From the NCBI GenBank assembly GCA_016929795.1, contig JAFGIA010000194.1:1-41613 (forward strand): a stretch of DNA of 41,613 nucleotides, written 5' to 3'. Below are positions 15,449-23,453 of the stretch, piece after piece. Below the pieces are notes generated by a model. It saw only the letters and a program-made list of their open reading frames with translations. It was not told the origin of the DNA and did not search any database. This DNA is from Anaerolineae bacterium (GTDB taxonomy: Bacteria > Chloroflexota > Anaerolineae > JAAYZQ01). Made by a program: the position numbers and the translations under genes. Position 1 is the stretch's first letter, and every line of letters begins with the position of its first letter.

Positions 15449-16126
15449 CTATCTATGCCTATCCAGGTGCCACACTTCTCCCTGCTCCTGGATCACGCGG
15501 TCGAGCACCACCTCGCGCGTATCGACGAGCTCGTCCAGCATCGCCTGCCTGGCTGCGGCCGGATCGCGCGCCCGTAACGCCTCAACAATCCGCGCGTGCG
15601 TGTGCTGCATAGTCTCGCCGGCACGGCGCATGACCATAAAGCGCGCGAGGCGATCGTGCACGCGGGCGACCAGATCAGCTAGCTCCCTGTTGCCGGCCGC
15701 CTCGGCCACCAGGCGGTGAAACTGGCGGTTTTCGTTGGTATAGCGCGCGTACGAATCGTCGTCGTCGCCGCTGTAGCCGGCATAGACACAGCCCAGCGCC
15801 TCGATCTGCTCATCGGAAATACGGCGCGCCGCCCGCTCGGCGGCAGCCACCTCCAGGATCTCGCGCAGCTCGAACAGGTCACGCAGTTGTTTCAGGGTGA
15901 GGCGGGTCACGAGGTAGCCAGAATGGGGCTTGATGGTGACCAGCCCTTCCTGGTGGAGCATCTGCAGCGCTTCGCGGATGGGGGTGATGCTTGTGCCGTG
16001 CTGCTCGGCGATCGCGCGCACGTCGATCTTGTCGCCCGGCAGGCGGTGGCCCATGATGATCGACTGCCGCAACCGGGCATAGATCTCGTTCTTGAGCGTG
16101 CCGTTCCTCGCCTCGTCAGAGCCCAC
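15449..16126 (-). CDS. GntR-family transcriptional regulator with FCD domain
   Basis: 225 residues from the GTG at 16126. The winged helix occupies about 10-75 (KNEIYARLRQSIIMGHRLPG; ITPIREALQMLHQEGLV). An all-helical FCD ligand domain follows (LRDLFELREILEVAAAERAA), with histidines at the usual metal or acid-binding places (RQFHRLV, QHTHARIVEAL). FCD regulators respond to organic acids or amino acids. Upstream in-frame starts at 16204 and 16177 are rejected because they overlap the consensus promoter at 16176-16204; GGGGGA precedes the chosen GTG. Operator-like repeats overlapping that promoter point to autoregulation. It probably controls the aminotransferase and perhaps the transporter. 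Confidence 0.88.
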   Translation of the reverse strand: MGSDEARNGTLKNEIYARLRQSIIMGHRLPGDKIDVRAIAEQHGTSITPIREALQMLHQEGLVTIKPHSGYLVTRLTLKQLRDLFELREILEVAAAERAARRISDEQIEALGCVYAGYSGDDDDSYARYTNENRQFHRLVAEAAGNRELADLVARVHDRLARFMVMRRAGETMQHTHARIVEALRARDPAAARQAMLDELVDTREVVLDRVIQEQGEVWHLDRHR

Positions 16127-16175
16127 TTGTCCCCCATTGAGTGCACGACCAATGCCGCCAACAGACCCATCCACC

Positions 16176-16220
16176 ATTATATCAGATGATATACTAGATG
16201 TCAACAGGGAATATACTAGA
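16176..16220 (-). promoter_or_regulatory. Consensus promoter of the GntR gene with overlapping operator-like repeats
   Basis: On the minus strand TTGACA (16199-16204) and TATAAT (16176-16181) are separated by exactly 17 bases, a perfect consensus promoter. A palindrome TATATCAGATGATATA (16178-16193) covers spacer and -10. A 10-mer, ATATACTAGA on the plus strand, occurs at 16189-16198 and 16211-16220, 22 bases apart (two helix turns), flanking the -35 box. This is the arrangement expected of a repressor site; GntR/FCD regulators usually bind palindromes over their own promoter. Confidence 0.75.
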
Positions 16221-16236
16221 AATGCTGGTAGATATT

Positions 16237-16497
16237 TTATTCGGCGTTGGGCCCGTTATCCATCCCGCCAGCCAGCCCCCCACGGAGCTCGTCGGCAACC
16301 CGGGCGGCTGCTTCGAGGTCGATCCGCTCCATCCCCGCCAGCTCCTGCAACTGGCCACGGATGGCCCGCAGCGAAGTGGTGGCGTCGCGCATGCGGGGAG
16401 CGACGACCTCGTTGAGCAGATACTCCAGCTCCTCCAGCTCAACGGCGAGCGCACGGACTCGAAACGCGAGACGCGCGAGGTCAGCCCGGTTTTCCAT
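16237..16497 (-). CDS. Small helical coiled-coil protein of unknown function
   Basis: 86 residues starting MENRADLARLAFRV. The sequence is almost wholly helical with heptad-like leucines (VRALAVELEELEYLLNEVV) and no Cys, signal or membrane segment. The ATG at 16497 lies just past the protease stop (TAG at 16499-16501), with GGAGAAG seven bases before the ATG, so it is translated from the protease mRNA. Longer readings would overlap the protease gene. It might be a cytoplasmic partner or simply a co-transcribed hypothetical gene. No family recognised. Confidence 0.65.
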   Translation of the reverse strand: MENRADLARLAFRVRALAVELEELEYLLNEVVAPRMRDATTSLRAIRGQLQELAGMERIDLEAAARVADELRGGLAGGMDNGPNAE

Positions 16498-16498
16498 C

Positions 16499-18778
16499 CT
16501 ATTTCTTCTCCAATTGCACGTCGAGATCCACCACCGTCGGGGCATCGGCGCCGACACATACGTCGTCTTCGGCATAGGGCCAATACCCCTCGGCGCCGAT
16601 GATCATGGTATAACACTCACCCCGCTCGAGCGGCAGCGGCAGCACAAAGGCTCCCTGGTGGTCTGCTTCGGCCGAGGTATAGACCTCGGCATCGATCCAC
16701 TGGAAAGCGTCGTAGGTGACGCCCGGCATGAGCACCAGGAAAATGGCGCCGGGAATCGGCTGCGAGGTATCGAGGTCACTGATGATGCCCTGCGCCTGCA
16801 CGCCGTCGCCCTGCGCAGGCGTAGGCGTGGGCCGTGGCCGCGTGCCGGAACCGATGGTGGTTGTGCCTGCCTGCACCACCTGCCCTTCCACCTCCAGCTC
16901 AATGCCGTACTCGCCATCCGGCAGCGGGCCACTTTCAGCCGAGAGCCAGTCGTACCAGGTCCCCGCCGCGCCTTCCTGCCACACGTAGGGCCATTCAGCC
17001 ACCTTCTGGCCGTCGATCGCCCAGCGCACAGCCACGTTCAGGCCATCTTCCATGCCGCGATAGTCGGAAAAGACATAGAGCGCCTCAAGGCCCGAGTCAA
17101 AGCGCTGGCCCCCATCCACCGGCTGGCCGCGGCGGTCGATGCCCTCGGCAAAGACGATCGGGCTGAACGACACCCCCTCGCCCTCGCTGCCCGTCACCTG
17201 GAAATTGCCGACCGCTGCCAACTCGCCCTCGATCGAGAGCTCCAGCCGCCAGTTGCCGGCAACGAGCCCTTTCGATGCGGTCAGGGTGAGCACATAGTTG
17301 CCCTGCCGGCCATCCTTCCACGTCTCGGCCCTGTCCAACATCACCTCGCCATCCAGCAGCCAGGTGTGCGCCCACTCGGTGCCGTTGACCATGTTCTTGT
17401 AGTCAAAAAAGGCCGTCAAGCTCGAGATGCCCGCTGGAAAGAGGACGCCGGGGTCGATGGGCTCGTTCTGAGCGCCGACCTGCTCGCCAAACACGACATT
17501 CTCAAAGGCCGAACTGCTTGGTGCCTTGCCGCCGATCGGGATCTGGGCAGTTGCCGCCTGTTTGCCGTCTACATAGATCGCCGCCTTGAAGGTGCCCGCC
17601 GGCAGATCCTCAAAGCTCCAGCCCACCCACCAGTTGCCCGCCGGGCCACCGGACCACGCGCCCGACGACCAGCTCAGGTCGTCCGATTCCTGGTTATTGA
17701 TCGCGCCGCGGACCTCGACGATCGACGTGGGCGCCAGGTTCTCATAGTCGAAAAAGAGGTAGAGATCGCCAGCACCGGAGGGCACCGTCGTGATGAGCGC
17801 CACCGGCTGGTCCCATTCGGTGACTCCTGATGAGAAGAGCAAATTGTAGATCCGGGGCTGGCCCGACGGTGTCAAGCCGGGCTGGGCAGACGTCGTGGAC
17901 TGGGGATTCAATCCGAGGCGCGCCGCTTCGACGAGCAGCGCGGCCAGGCCGATCGGGCGCAGGGCATTGATAAAGCCGCCGATGGGAACACACGTGTCTC
18001 TGTCGTCCACCCGGCCATCACGGTTCGTATCAGCCACCGGCCGGCAGTCGACGGTGCTGCCGCTGCCCCCGGAGCCGGCCTGCGTGGGCACGCCGACGAG
18101 CAGTCCGTTCTGGTCCACGGCGGTGCCGCCGCTGTTGCCACCGGCGATGGTGGTGTCGGTCTTGATCCAGGCCCGGCCCTCGATGCCGGCTTCGAGCGAA
18201 AAGCCACTGACGACCCCCCTGGTAAAGGTGACGGTGTCGCCGCCGATGCCAGGATAGCCGAAAATATCGATCTCGTCACCCACTTCGAGCGCTCCCGAGT
18301 CGCCCAATGGGACAAAGGGCAGATTCAAGCTCGACGGCTCGACGGTCCTTCCATTGAGATCGCGCACGATGCGCAGCACCGCCAGGTCGAGGGCCTCGTC
18401 GGCGGCGGCGACCTCGGCGATATAGGCCGGCTGGGGCGGCTGGTCCGACTTGATCGTCAGTGCCACACCGAGCAGGTCGACGCCGGGCTCGTCGGGAAAG
18501 GCGACGTGGGCGTTGGTCAGGATCAGCCCGTCGGCCGACAGGATCGTACCTGAGCCCATGCCCGCTCCATAGATGCCGTCTGGCTCCTCGACGAGCCACC
18601 AGATCTGGACGACTGCCGGCAGGATTTTCTGGATGGTCTGCCTGTCGAGGGCCGCGACGCGAAAGGTGGGGCTCAACGCTGGACCGAGCGCGGCCACCAA
18701 CAACAGGAATACCAACGACAGGCTGAGTAGTTTTTCGGCCCTGCCCCCTTTTGGAAAGACTCTCATCGATTTCATCAT
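16499..18778 (-). CDS. Secreted or anchored trypsin-like serine protease with three tandem repeats and a carboxypeptidase-regulatory-like domain
   Basis: 759 residues from the ATG at 18778 (GGGGG three bases upstream). An N-terminal hydrophobic segment (LLSLSLVFLLLVAALGP) exports or anchors it. The protease domain shows H91 (LTNAHVAF), D131 (ALDLAVL) and S216 (GGNSGG), an HtrA-like triad. An EF-hand-like loop (DTNRDGRVDDRD) follows. Then come three repeats of about 100 residues, each with an FFDY or FSDY core (YLFFDYENL, AFFDYKNM, VFSDYRGM) and a W..G..G pattern. The C-terminus (IISDLDTSQPIPGAIF onward) resembles carboxypeptidase regulatory domains. There is no PDZ domain. Probably an envelope or extracellular processing protease; substrate unknown. 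Confidence 0.88.
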   Translation of the reverse strand: MMKSMRVFPKGGRAEKLLSLSLVFLLLVAALGPALSPTFRVAALDRQTIQKILPAVVQIWWLVEEPDGIYGAGMGSGTILSADGLILTNAHVAFPDEPGVDLLGVALTIKSDQPPQPAYIAEVAAADEALDLAVLRIVRDLNGRTVEPSSLNLPFVPLGDSGALEVGDEIDIFGYPGIGGDTVTFTRGVVSGFSLEAGIEGRAWIKTDTTIAGGNSGGTAVDQNGLLVGVPTQAGSGGSGSTVDCRPVADTNRDGRVDDRDTCVPIGGFINALRPIGLAALLVEAARLGLNPQSTTSAQPGLTPSGQPRIYNLLFSSGVTEWDQPVALITTVPSGAGDLYLFFDYENLAPTSIVEVRGAINNQESDDLSWSSGAWSGGPAGNWWVGWSFEDLPAGTFKAAIYVDGKQAATAQIPIGGKAPSSSAFENVVFGEQVGAQNEPIDPGVLFPAGISSLTAFFDYKNMVNGTEWAHTWLLDGEVMLDRAETWKDGRQGNYVLTLTASKGLVAGNWRLELSIEGELAAVGNFQVTGSEGEGVSFSPIVFAEGIDRRGQPVDGGQRFDSGLEALYVFSDYRGMEDGLNVAVRWAIDGQKVAEWPYVWQEGAAGTWYDWLSAESGPLPDGEYGIELEVEGQVVQAGTTTIGSGTRPRPTPTPAQGDGVQAQGIISDLDTSQPIPGAIFLVLMPGVTYDAFQWIDAEVYTSAEADHQGAFVLPLPLERGECYTMIIGAEGYWPYAEDDVCVGADAPTVVDLDVQLEKK

Positions 18779-18804
18779 GCACCCCCTGGTTGGCTCCACG
18801 TCTG

Positions 18805-19455
18805 CTATGGCCGGCCGAGGCTGGCCGAGGCTATGAACCGGCGGAACTCTTTTTCGGCAGCCGCGAACACGTCTTCGGCGGCGAGCAGGCTAAAGACGTA
18901 CGCCCTGTCGCCGCGTGCGGTCACTACGTCCAGGCCCTGCACCACCACCGGCATCTGCCGGGCAAAGAGGTCACCCCCTTCATGGACGTACACATAGTGC
19001 GCCTCCATCGCTGGCAGCCCACCCACTGGCGCGCTCTCTATCATGTCGAGATGGCGGTAGGCGGTGGCCTGCTGCGCGCGGGAGAGAGAGAGATTGTTGA
19101 GCACCAGGGCGAGCGTGGGAGTCACGGCGCCGCTGGCGCCAGCACTCTCCGCACCCTGCAAGATCGGCACGACGCGCACCTGGAGCGTGGTCTTGAACGC
19201 CCCCGACGCCGGGTCCACCGCCTGGAAGGCCAAGTCCCCGGCCGGCCCCGCTTTGAGCAGCCAGCCTCGCGGATAGCGGACGGTCAGCCCCGCCTCGGCG
19301 TTGCTCACCGTCTCGCGCTGCCCCTGCGCCAGGGCCATCACCACTCCGCCGAGCAGCAAGGCCAGGGCCAGCACACCCAGCACGGCCCAATCGGCCCACC
19401 GATCCCTGCGATTGCGTGCTGGTGCTGCAGCGTGTCGAACCGTCGTGTGTGCCAT
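18805..19455 (-). CDS. Membrane-anchored protein of unknown function
   Basis: 216 residues. One N-terminal TM helix (WAVLGVLALALLLGGVVMAL) is followed by an extracytoplasmic domain that begins ETVSNAEAGLTVRYPRGWLL, similar in style to the PsbP/LpqN-like or DcrB-like stress-lipoprotein folds in which a Y-P-x-G-W string is common. That likeness is impressionistic. The ATG at 19455 shares its A with the PrsW-like gene's TGA (TGATG), with GGAGG seven bases before. It precedes the protease gene by 26 bases, so PrsW-like protein, this protein, protease and coiled-coil protein probably form one operon. Confidence 0.75.
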   Translation of the reverse strand: MAHTTVRHAAAPARNRRDRWADWAVLGVLALALLLGGVVMALAQGQRETVSNAEAGLTVRYPRGWLLKAGPAGDLAFQAVDPASGAFKTTLQVRVVPILQGAESAGASGAVTPTLALVLNNLSLSRAQQATAYRHLDMIESAPVGGLPAMEAHYVYVHEGGDLFARQMPVVVQGLDVVTARGDRAYVFSLLAAEDVFAAAEKEFRRFIASASLGRP

Positions 19456-20471
19456 CAGCTTGCCTCCGTTCGCAAAAAGACGCCGCCCTCGGCGCCAGGG
19501 TCCAGGGGTTGTCCTGGCGGCGGCAGGTGCGGCCCGGCAGCAAGGGTGAGCCGGATCGAGCGCCGGACCAGGACAAGCAGAGCGGCGAACACCAGCCCGG
19601 CAACCACCGCTGCCAGGAGCAGGCTGTTCCACGGGTTGGCCGTCTGCCCCGCCAGCGCCGAGCCGGTACGCGTCACGCTGCCGCGCGCCACCGCGAACAC
19701 GCCGTTCAGCACAGCGGCAAGGGTCAGGCCCAGGGGCAGCCACCATACCGGCTCATCCTCGAACCTGGCCCGCCCCAGGAAATAGCCGGTGAGGCCCGCA
19801 AAGCTGGCCTGCGCCAGAGCGGTGACGGCGATGCGGATCACGCCCATGCCCAGGTCCACACCGCCGCTGTCGACGACGTAATGGATGTTCAACATGGTCG
19901 CAAAGCCGAGACCCGCCGCCGTGCCGTACAAAATGCCGTCCGTCCGCTCGTCGAACTCGGGCAGCAGGTAGACGCTGTAGCGCACGGCGGCATATTTCAG
20001 GAATTCCTGGACAAAGCCGACGATCAGGATGGAGCCCAACAGGTTGACCACCAGGCTGTGATCCAGCCAGTCCTGCACGCGGAACAGGTCGCGCACGACA
20101 GGGATGCCCACGGCGCTCGCCAACAGCGCGCCCAAAACAAAAACGCCCAAGACGTACGTCTTGGGCTCTGGCTCCAACCGGTCCTGTGCATAGAAAAACG
20201 CCAGCCACAGCGCTGCTGGCACCAGTGCCAGCACCACGCCAGCCAGCACCAACCCCGGGCCTGACAGCGCCGGCTTGACCTGCCCTGCGAGCACGGCCAC
20301 CACCGCGGCAAACACCACGATGCCCAGGATGTGGATGCCCCCGGATCGCCACACGCTGCGCCGGCTGCGGGTCACCCCGGCATAGTGTTCGGCGCAGTAG
20401 GCACGGGTGCCCAGGCGCGGCGCGTCGTCGGCAACCGGCCGGTGGCAGATACAACACGTAGAGAGTTCCAT
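19455..20471 (-). CDS. PrsW-like membrane protein, probably not an active protease
   Basis: 338 residues. An N-terminal zinc-ribbon-like part has CCIC at 6-9 and C26/H29. About eight TM helices follow, with the PrsW/CPBP-type core GFVQEFLKYAAVRY and DGILYGTAAGLGFAT. PrsW is an intramembrane metalloprotease that cuts anti-sigma factors. Here the expected EExxK reads Q155-E-F-L-K, the expected histidine of the later GHALFTxxxG helix is Q221 (LAQASFAGLTGY), and the EN of GFAxxEN is LN. With several metal ligands changed it may bind clients without cutting. The ATG at 20471 has a GGAGGGG site, and a strong promoter lies upstream. Family call good, inactivity inferred. Confidence 0.82.
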   Translation of the reverse strand: MELSTCCICHRPVADDAPRLGTRAYCAEHYAGVTRSRRSVWRSGGIHILGIVVFAAVVAVLAGQVKPALSGPGLVLAGVVLALVPAALWLAFFYAQDRLEPEPKTYVLGVFVLGALLASAVGIPVVRDLFRVQDWLDHSLVVNLLGSILIVGFVQEFLKYAAVRYSVYLLPEFDERTDGILYGTAAGLGFATMLNIHYVVDSGGVDLGMGVIRIAVTALAQASFAGLTGYFLGRARFEDEPVWWLPLGLTLAAVLNGVFAVARGSVTRTGSALAGQTANPWNSLLLAAVVAGLVFAALLVLVRRSIRLTLAAGPHLPPPGQPLDPGAEGGVFLRTEAS

Positions 20472-20518
20472 CGCCCCTCCCTCCTGTCGGCTATATAAAG
20501 TTGGTCAACAAGAACTAT

Positions 20519-20547
20519 ATTATATTCTGGCTTTTTTCAATCGTCAA
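20519..20547 (-). promoter_or_regulatory. Promoter of the PrsW-like/protease operon
   Basis: TTGACG (20542-20547), 17 bases and TATAAT (20519-20524) on the minus strand, about 40 bases before the ribosome site. GTTGGTCAAC (20500-20509) downstream is a short palindrome that could be an operator. Confidence 0.7.
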
Positions 20548-20609
20548 GTTTGCATTCGCACTGCCTGCGTTCCCGCGTTCCCTCTATGGAAGGCTTGGTC
20601 CCTTGACGG

Positions 20610-21848
20610 TCAGGATGGGCCGCTTTCGGCAGATCTGTACGCGATTTTGTCCGATTCGACCCAATAGACGACGAGAATGCACAATCCGGAGAGGAGGGCC
20701 ATGCCGGCGATCAGAGGGCGCACCGTGCCGTCGTAGCTCTGCCCGACGATCGTGCCGAGGGGCATCGATATCAGAGTCGACAGGGAGCCGACGATGGCCG
20801 CGCCGATGCCGGCGAGGTGGCCCAACGGCTCCATGGCCAGGGCATTCTGGTTACCAAACAGAACGCCGACGCAGAAAAAGGTCCCCAGGAGATAGGTGAC
20901 CAAGAGTGATAAAGGCAACTGCCTGCCCAGGAGCAGCGCGCCGCCCAGGGCGAGGGCGGAGAGCCCGGTCATGAAAAAAAGAGACGTGCGCACCAAGAAG
21001 CGCATCCCAAAACGCATCACCAACCGCGCATTCAGAAAAGAGGCAAGTCCGATGGATAGCGAGATGGCGCCAAAAACCAAAGGAAAGAGCTCACCCAGCG
21101 CATACTGCTCCTGAAAGATCTGCTGGGCGGAATTCAGGTAGCCGAGAAATGCACCACTCACGAGGCCTGCCGACACGGTGTATCCGAGCGCAACCCGGTT
21201 GCCGACGATTTCGCGCGTGGCAGCGACAATGCGCCGCAGAGAAAAGGGCGCGCGATGCTCCGGCGCCAGCGTCTCTGGCATACGCAACGCAAACCAAAAG
21301 AGGGTGACGAACGCGATCAACACAAAGACGCCAAAGATGCCGCGCCAACTTGAGAAGAGCAGAATCGCCTGCCCCACCGAAGGCGCGATCATGGGCACGA
21401 GGATAAAGACCGTCGTGACAAAGGACATCACCCGGGCCATCGGCCGGCCGCTGTATCGATCGCGCACCAGTGCCAGGGTAATCGCACGCGGCGCCGAAAT
21501 GCCGAGCCCTTGCAACAGGCGTCCCGCCAGCAGCATCGGAAATGTGACCGCCAGGGCCGACAGGAAGGCACCGGCGATATAGAGGGCATAGCCGGCATAG
21601 ACGGTGGGCTTGCGCCCTACTCTGTCGGAAAGCGGTCCAAAGAACAACTGCCCCAACGCCAATCCAAGAAACAACACCGAGACCACGAGCTGGCGGTCGT
21701 TGGCATTCTGGGTCCCCAGATCGCTGCCGATCTGGGGCAAGGCCGGCAGCATGGCATCGGTGGACAGGGCCGTGAGCGACATCATCAAGGAGATGATGAC
21801 CACAAACTCGACAAAGGATGGCCCGGGTGGCTCCACTCTTGCATTCAC
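20610..21848 (-). CDS. MFS drug/solute exporter, Bcr/CflA-like
   Basis: 412 residues with the twelve-helix MFS pattern. The N-terminal ALSTDAMLPALPQIGSDLG is the Bcr/CflA drug:H+ antiporter signature in TM1, and the loop 2-3 motif GPLSDRVGRKP is intact. TM5 carries the antiporter-like run FILVPMIAPSVG. It would export a small molecule by proton exchange; the substrate is unknown. The GTG at 21848 follows GAGG by nine bases. The gene follows the MttB-like gene by 71 bases on the same strand, so it may be co-transcribed with the methyltransferase pair, but the two need not be functionally linked. Confidence 0.9.
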   Translation of the reverse strand: MNARVEPPGPSFVEFVVIISLMMSLTALSTDAMLPALPQIGSDLGTQNANDRQLVVSVLFLGLALGQLFFGPLSDRVGRKPTVYAGYALYIAGAFLSALAVTFPMLLAGRLLQGLGISAPRAITLALVRDRYSGRPMARVMSFVTTVFILVPMIAPSVGQAILLFSSWRGIFGVFVLIAFVTLFWFALRMPETLAPEHRAPFSLRRIVAATREIVGNRVALGYTVSAGLVSGAFLGYLNSAQQIFQEQYALGELFPLVFGAISLSIGLASFLNARLVMRFGMRFLVRTSLFFMTGLSALALGGALLLGRQLPLSLLVTYLLGTFFCVGVLFGNQNALAMEPLGHLAGIGAAIVGSLSTLISMPLGTIVGQSYDGTVRPLIAGMALLSGLCILVVYWVESDKIAYRSAESGPS

Positions 21849-21919
21849 GTGCTGGTACCTCGTTGGACCCGGATGTGGGCCAGGGCGCGTTCTATCACAG
21901 GTTGCTTTTTTCGGCGAAT

Positions 21920-23362
21920 TCAGAACCCTCTGCCCGCCAGCACCTCCGCAATCACTGCCTCCGCCTCTTCGGATAGGGGCGGCACCTCGTGCTTTGCCAG
22001 GATCTCCTGGGCGCGCTCATTGGCGCGGGCAGCCATATCCTTGCTCCCCTTCTTGACCCACCGGTCGTAGCGCATGCGGTCGATCAGCTCTGGGCGCCAC
22101 TGCGCCCACTTCCAGTTGTCGAGGGTGTGATCGTCGGCTAAAAAGCCGCTGCCTGGCACCGCGCGGTCGATGGCGTCGAGGGCCAGCGTGCGCTCGCTCA
22201 CCTCGATCCCGCCTACCATGTAACGCACCTCGCGGATGATCTCGTCGGCGATGACCAGCATCTCCATCGACGAGGTGGAGCCATACTCGATGTACCCCAC
22301 GTCGTGGTTCAGGTTCGAGCGGCACAGGAAGGCGTTCATAATCGTCATCGTAGCCTCGATGCCGGCCTGCGTGTCGACCACCTTGCTGTCGGTGGCGCCA
22401 GCCACGCCCCACACCGGCAGGCGGTAGTAGCGCCCGAGATCGGTCCATGCCGCCTGCGCCAGCGGCCACTCGGGCGAGCCATAGCTGACGATGGCTGACT
22501 TCATGTCGAGGGCAGCCACGTTCATGCCGTACAGGAAGGGGGTGCCCACCTGTACGAGCTGGGTCAGGATCAGGCCCACCAGGCTCTCGGCGTTGCCCAG
22601 GGCGATCGCCCCGGCGACGGTGATCGGCCCGCCACCGCCCGCGTTAGGCGAGGGGGGGTAGGTGACGGGGATGCCCTTTTCGGCGCAAAAGAGGAGCTTT
22701 TCCACCGAGTCCTCGTTAAAGAGGAGCGGCGAGATCGGCTCGGCGTAGAGGAGCAGGAACGGCCGCTCGCGCAGACGCGTCTCGCCGCCGGCGACGGCCG
22801 CTGCGATCCGATAGATGTCCTCCATGTCGCGCCGATCGCGCGCCGTGTAGACGTTGGGCTTGGTGGTGCCGCGGATCATGGCGACAAAGCTGTGCAAGTA
22901 GTGGTCGAGCGCCGGCACGTCGGACGGCGTCGTCATCGACATCACAAAGTCGATCTGATCCAGGCCATCGCACAGGCGCGCGATACGCTCTACGTCGGCG
23001 ACGGTGCCCGGCCGCCGCGCGCCCGTCTCCAGGTCCATGGTGAAGGGACAGTCGGAGCCGGGGCCAAAGTAGATGTTGCCCTCTTCGAGCCTCATCGCCG
23101 GGCGGCCGAGGCGGTCGTAGATCACGATGCGCGCTGGCGCCGAGGCGACGGCGTCCATCACCATGATTTCCGGGATCTTGATCCTGCCCTCCGACTCCCA
23201 CGCGCCGGCGTCGAGGAGCAGCTCGCGCGCGCCATCGTGCTTCATGACGATGCCCGTGTGCGATAGGATTTCGAGGCTGGCGCTGTGGATCGCCAGCAAC
23301 TGCTCGTCCGACAGCACGTGGATCATCGGGTGAACAGTTTCCACCGGGATCTGCTTGGTCAC
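21920..23362 (-). CDS. MttB-family corrinoid-dependent methyltransferase without pyrrolysine
   Basis: 480 residues from the GTG at 23362 (GGAGGAG five bases upstream). A TIM-barrel methyltransferase of the trimethylamine methyltransferase superfamily, with GPGSDCPFTMDLETG, SPNAGGGGPITVAGAI and a C-terminal GSGFLADDHTLDNW. No in-frame UAG occurs, so it is of the non-pyrrolysine branch, whose characterised members (MtgB) demethylate glycine betaine or similar quaternary amines. Its methyl acceptor should be the corrinoid protein encoded directly upstream. An apparent longer frame to 23530 is only read-through of the upstream repeat. Substrate unproven. Confidence 0.92.
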   Translation of the reverse strand: MTKQIPVETVHPMIHVLSDEQLLAIHSASLEILSHTGIVMKHDGARELLLDAGAWESEGRIKIPEIMVMDAVASAPARIVIYDRLGRPAMRLEEGNIYFGPGSDCPFTMDLETGARRPGTVADVERIARLCDGLDQIDFVMSMTTPSDVPALDHYLHSFVAMIRGTTKPNVYTARDRRDMEDIYRIAAAVAGGETRLRERPFLLLYAEPISPLLFNEDSVEKLLFCAEKGIPVTYPPSPNAGGGGPITVAGAIALGNAESLVGLILTQLVQVGTPFLYGMNVAALDMKSAIVSYGSPEWPLAQAAWTDLGRYYRLPVWGVAGATDSKVVDTQAGIEATMTIMNAFLCRSNLNHDVGYIEYGSTSSMEMLVIADEIIREVRYMVGGIEVSERTLALDAIDRAVPGSGFLADDHTLDNWKWAQWRPELIDRMRYDRWVKKGSKDMAARANERAQEILAKHEVPPLSEEAEAVIAEVLAGRGF

Positions 23363-23375
23363 GATTTCTCCTCCG

Positions 23376-23450
23376 TTGGAAGGTTGGAAGATTGGAAGGC
23401 TGGCCAGCCGCACCGCGTACGGCCAGCTTCCAATCTGCCAACCCTCCAGG
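23376..23450. repeat. Octamer-built inverted repeat between corrinoid-protein and methyltransferase genes
   Basis: Left units TTGGAAGG, TTGGAAGA, TTGGAAGG and CTGGCC (23376-23405) face a decayed complement GGCCAG, CTTCCAA, TCTGCCAA, CCCTCCAG (23421-23449) across a 15-nt loop. It has the same octamer as the palindrome at 6937-6991 but more mismatches, as expected of an older copy. It occupies nearly the whole intergenic gap. Confidence 0.8.
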
Positions 23451-23453
23451 CGA

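Noticed and set aside
14242..15612. 456-codon plus-strand frame opposite the aminotransferase
   Set aside because: Mirror image of a complete PLP enzyme with all catalytic residues; no independent support.
16127..16204. Longer N-terminus for the GntR regulator
   Set aside because: The start codons at 16204 and 16177 lie inside the -35 and -10 boxes of a consensus promoter, so they cannot be in its transcript.
21920..23362. Pyrrolysine in the MttB-like enzyme
   Set aside because: No in-frame UAG occurs in the gene; it is the ordinary non-pyrrolysine branch.
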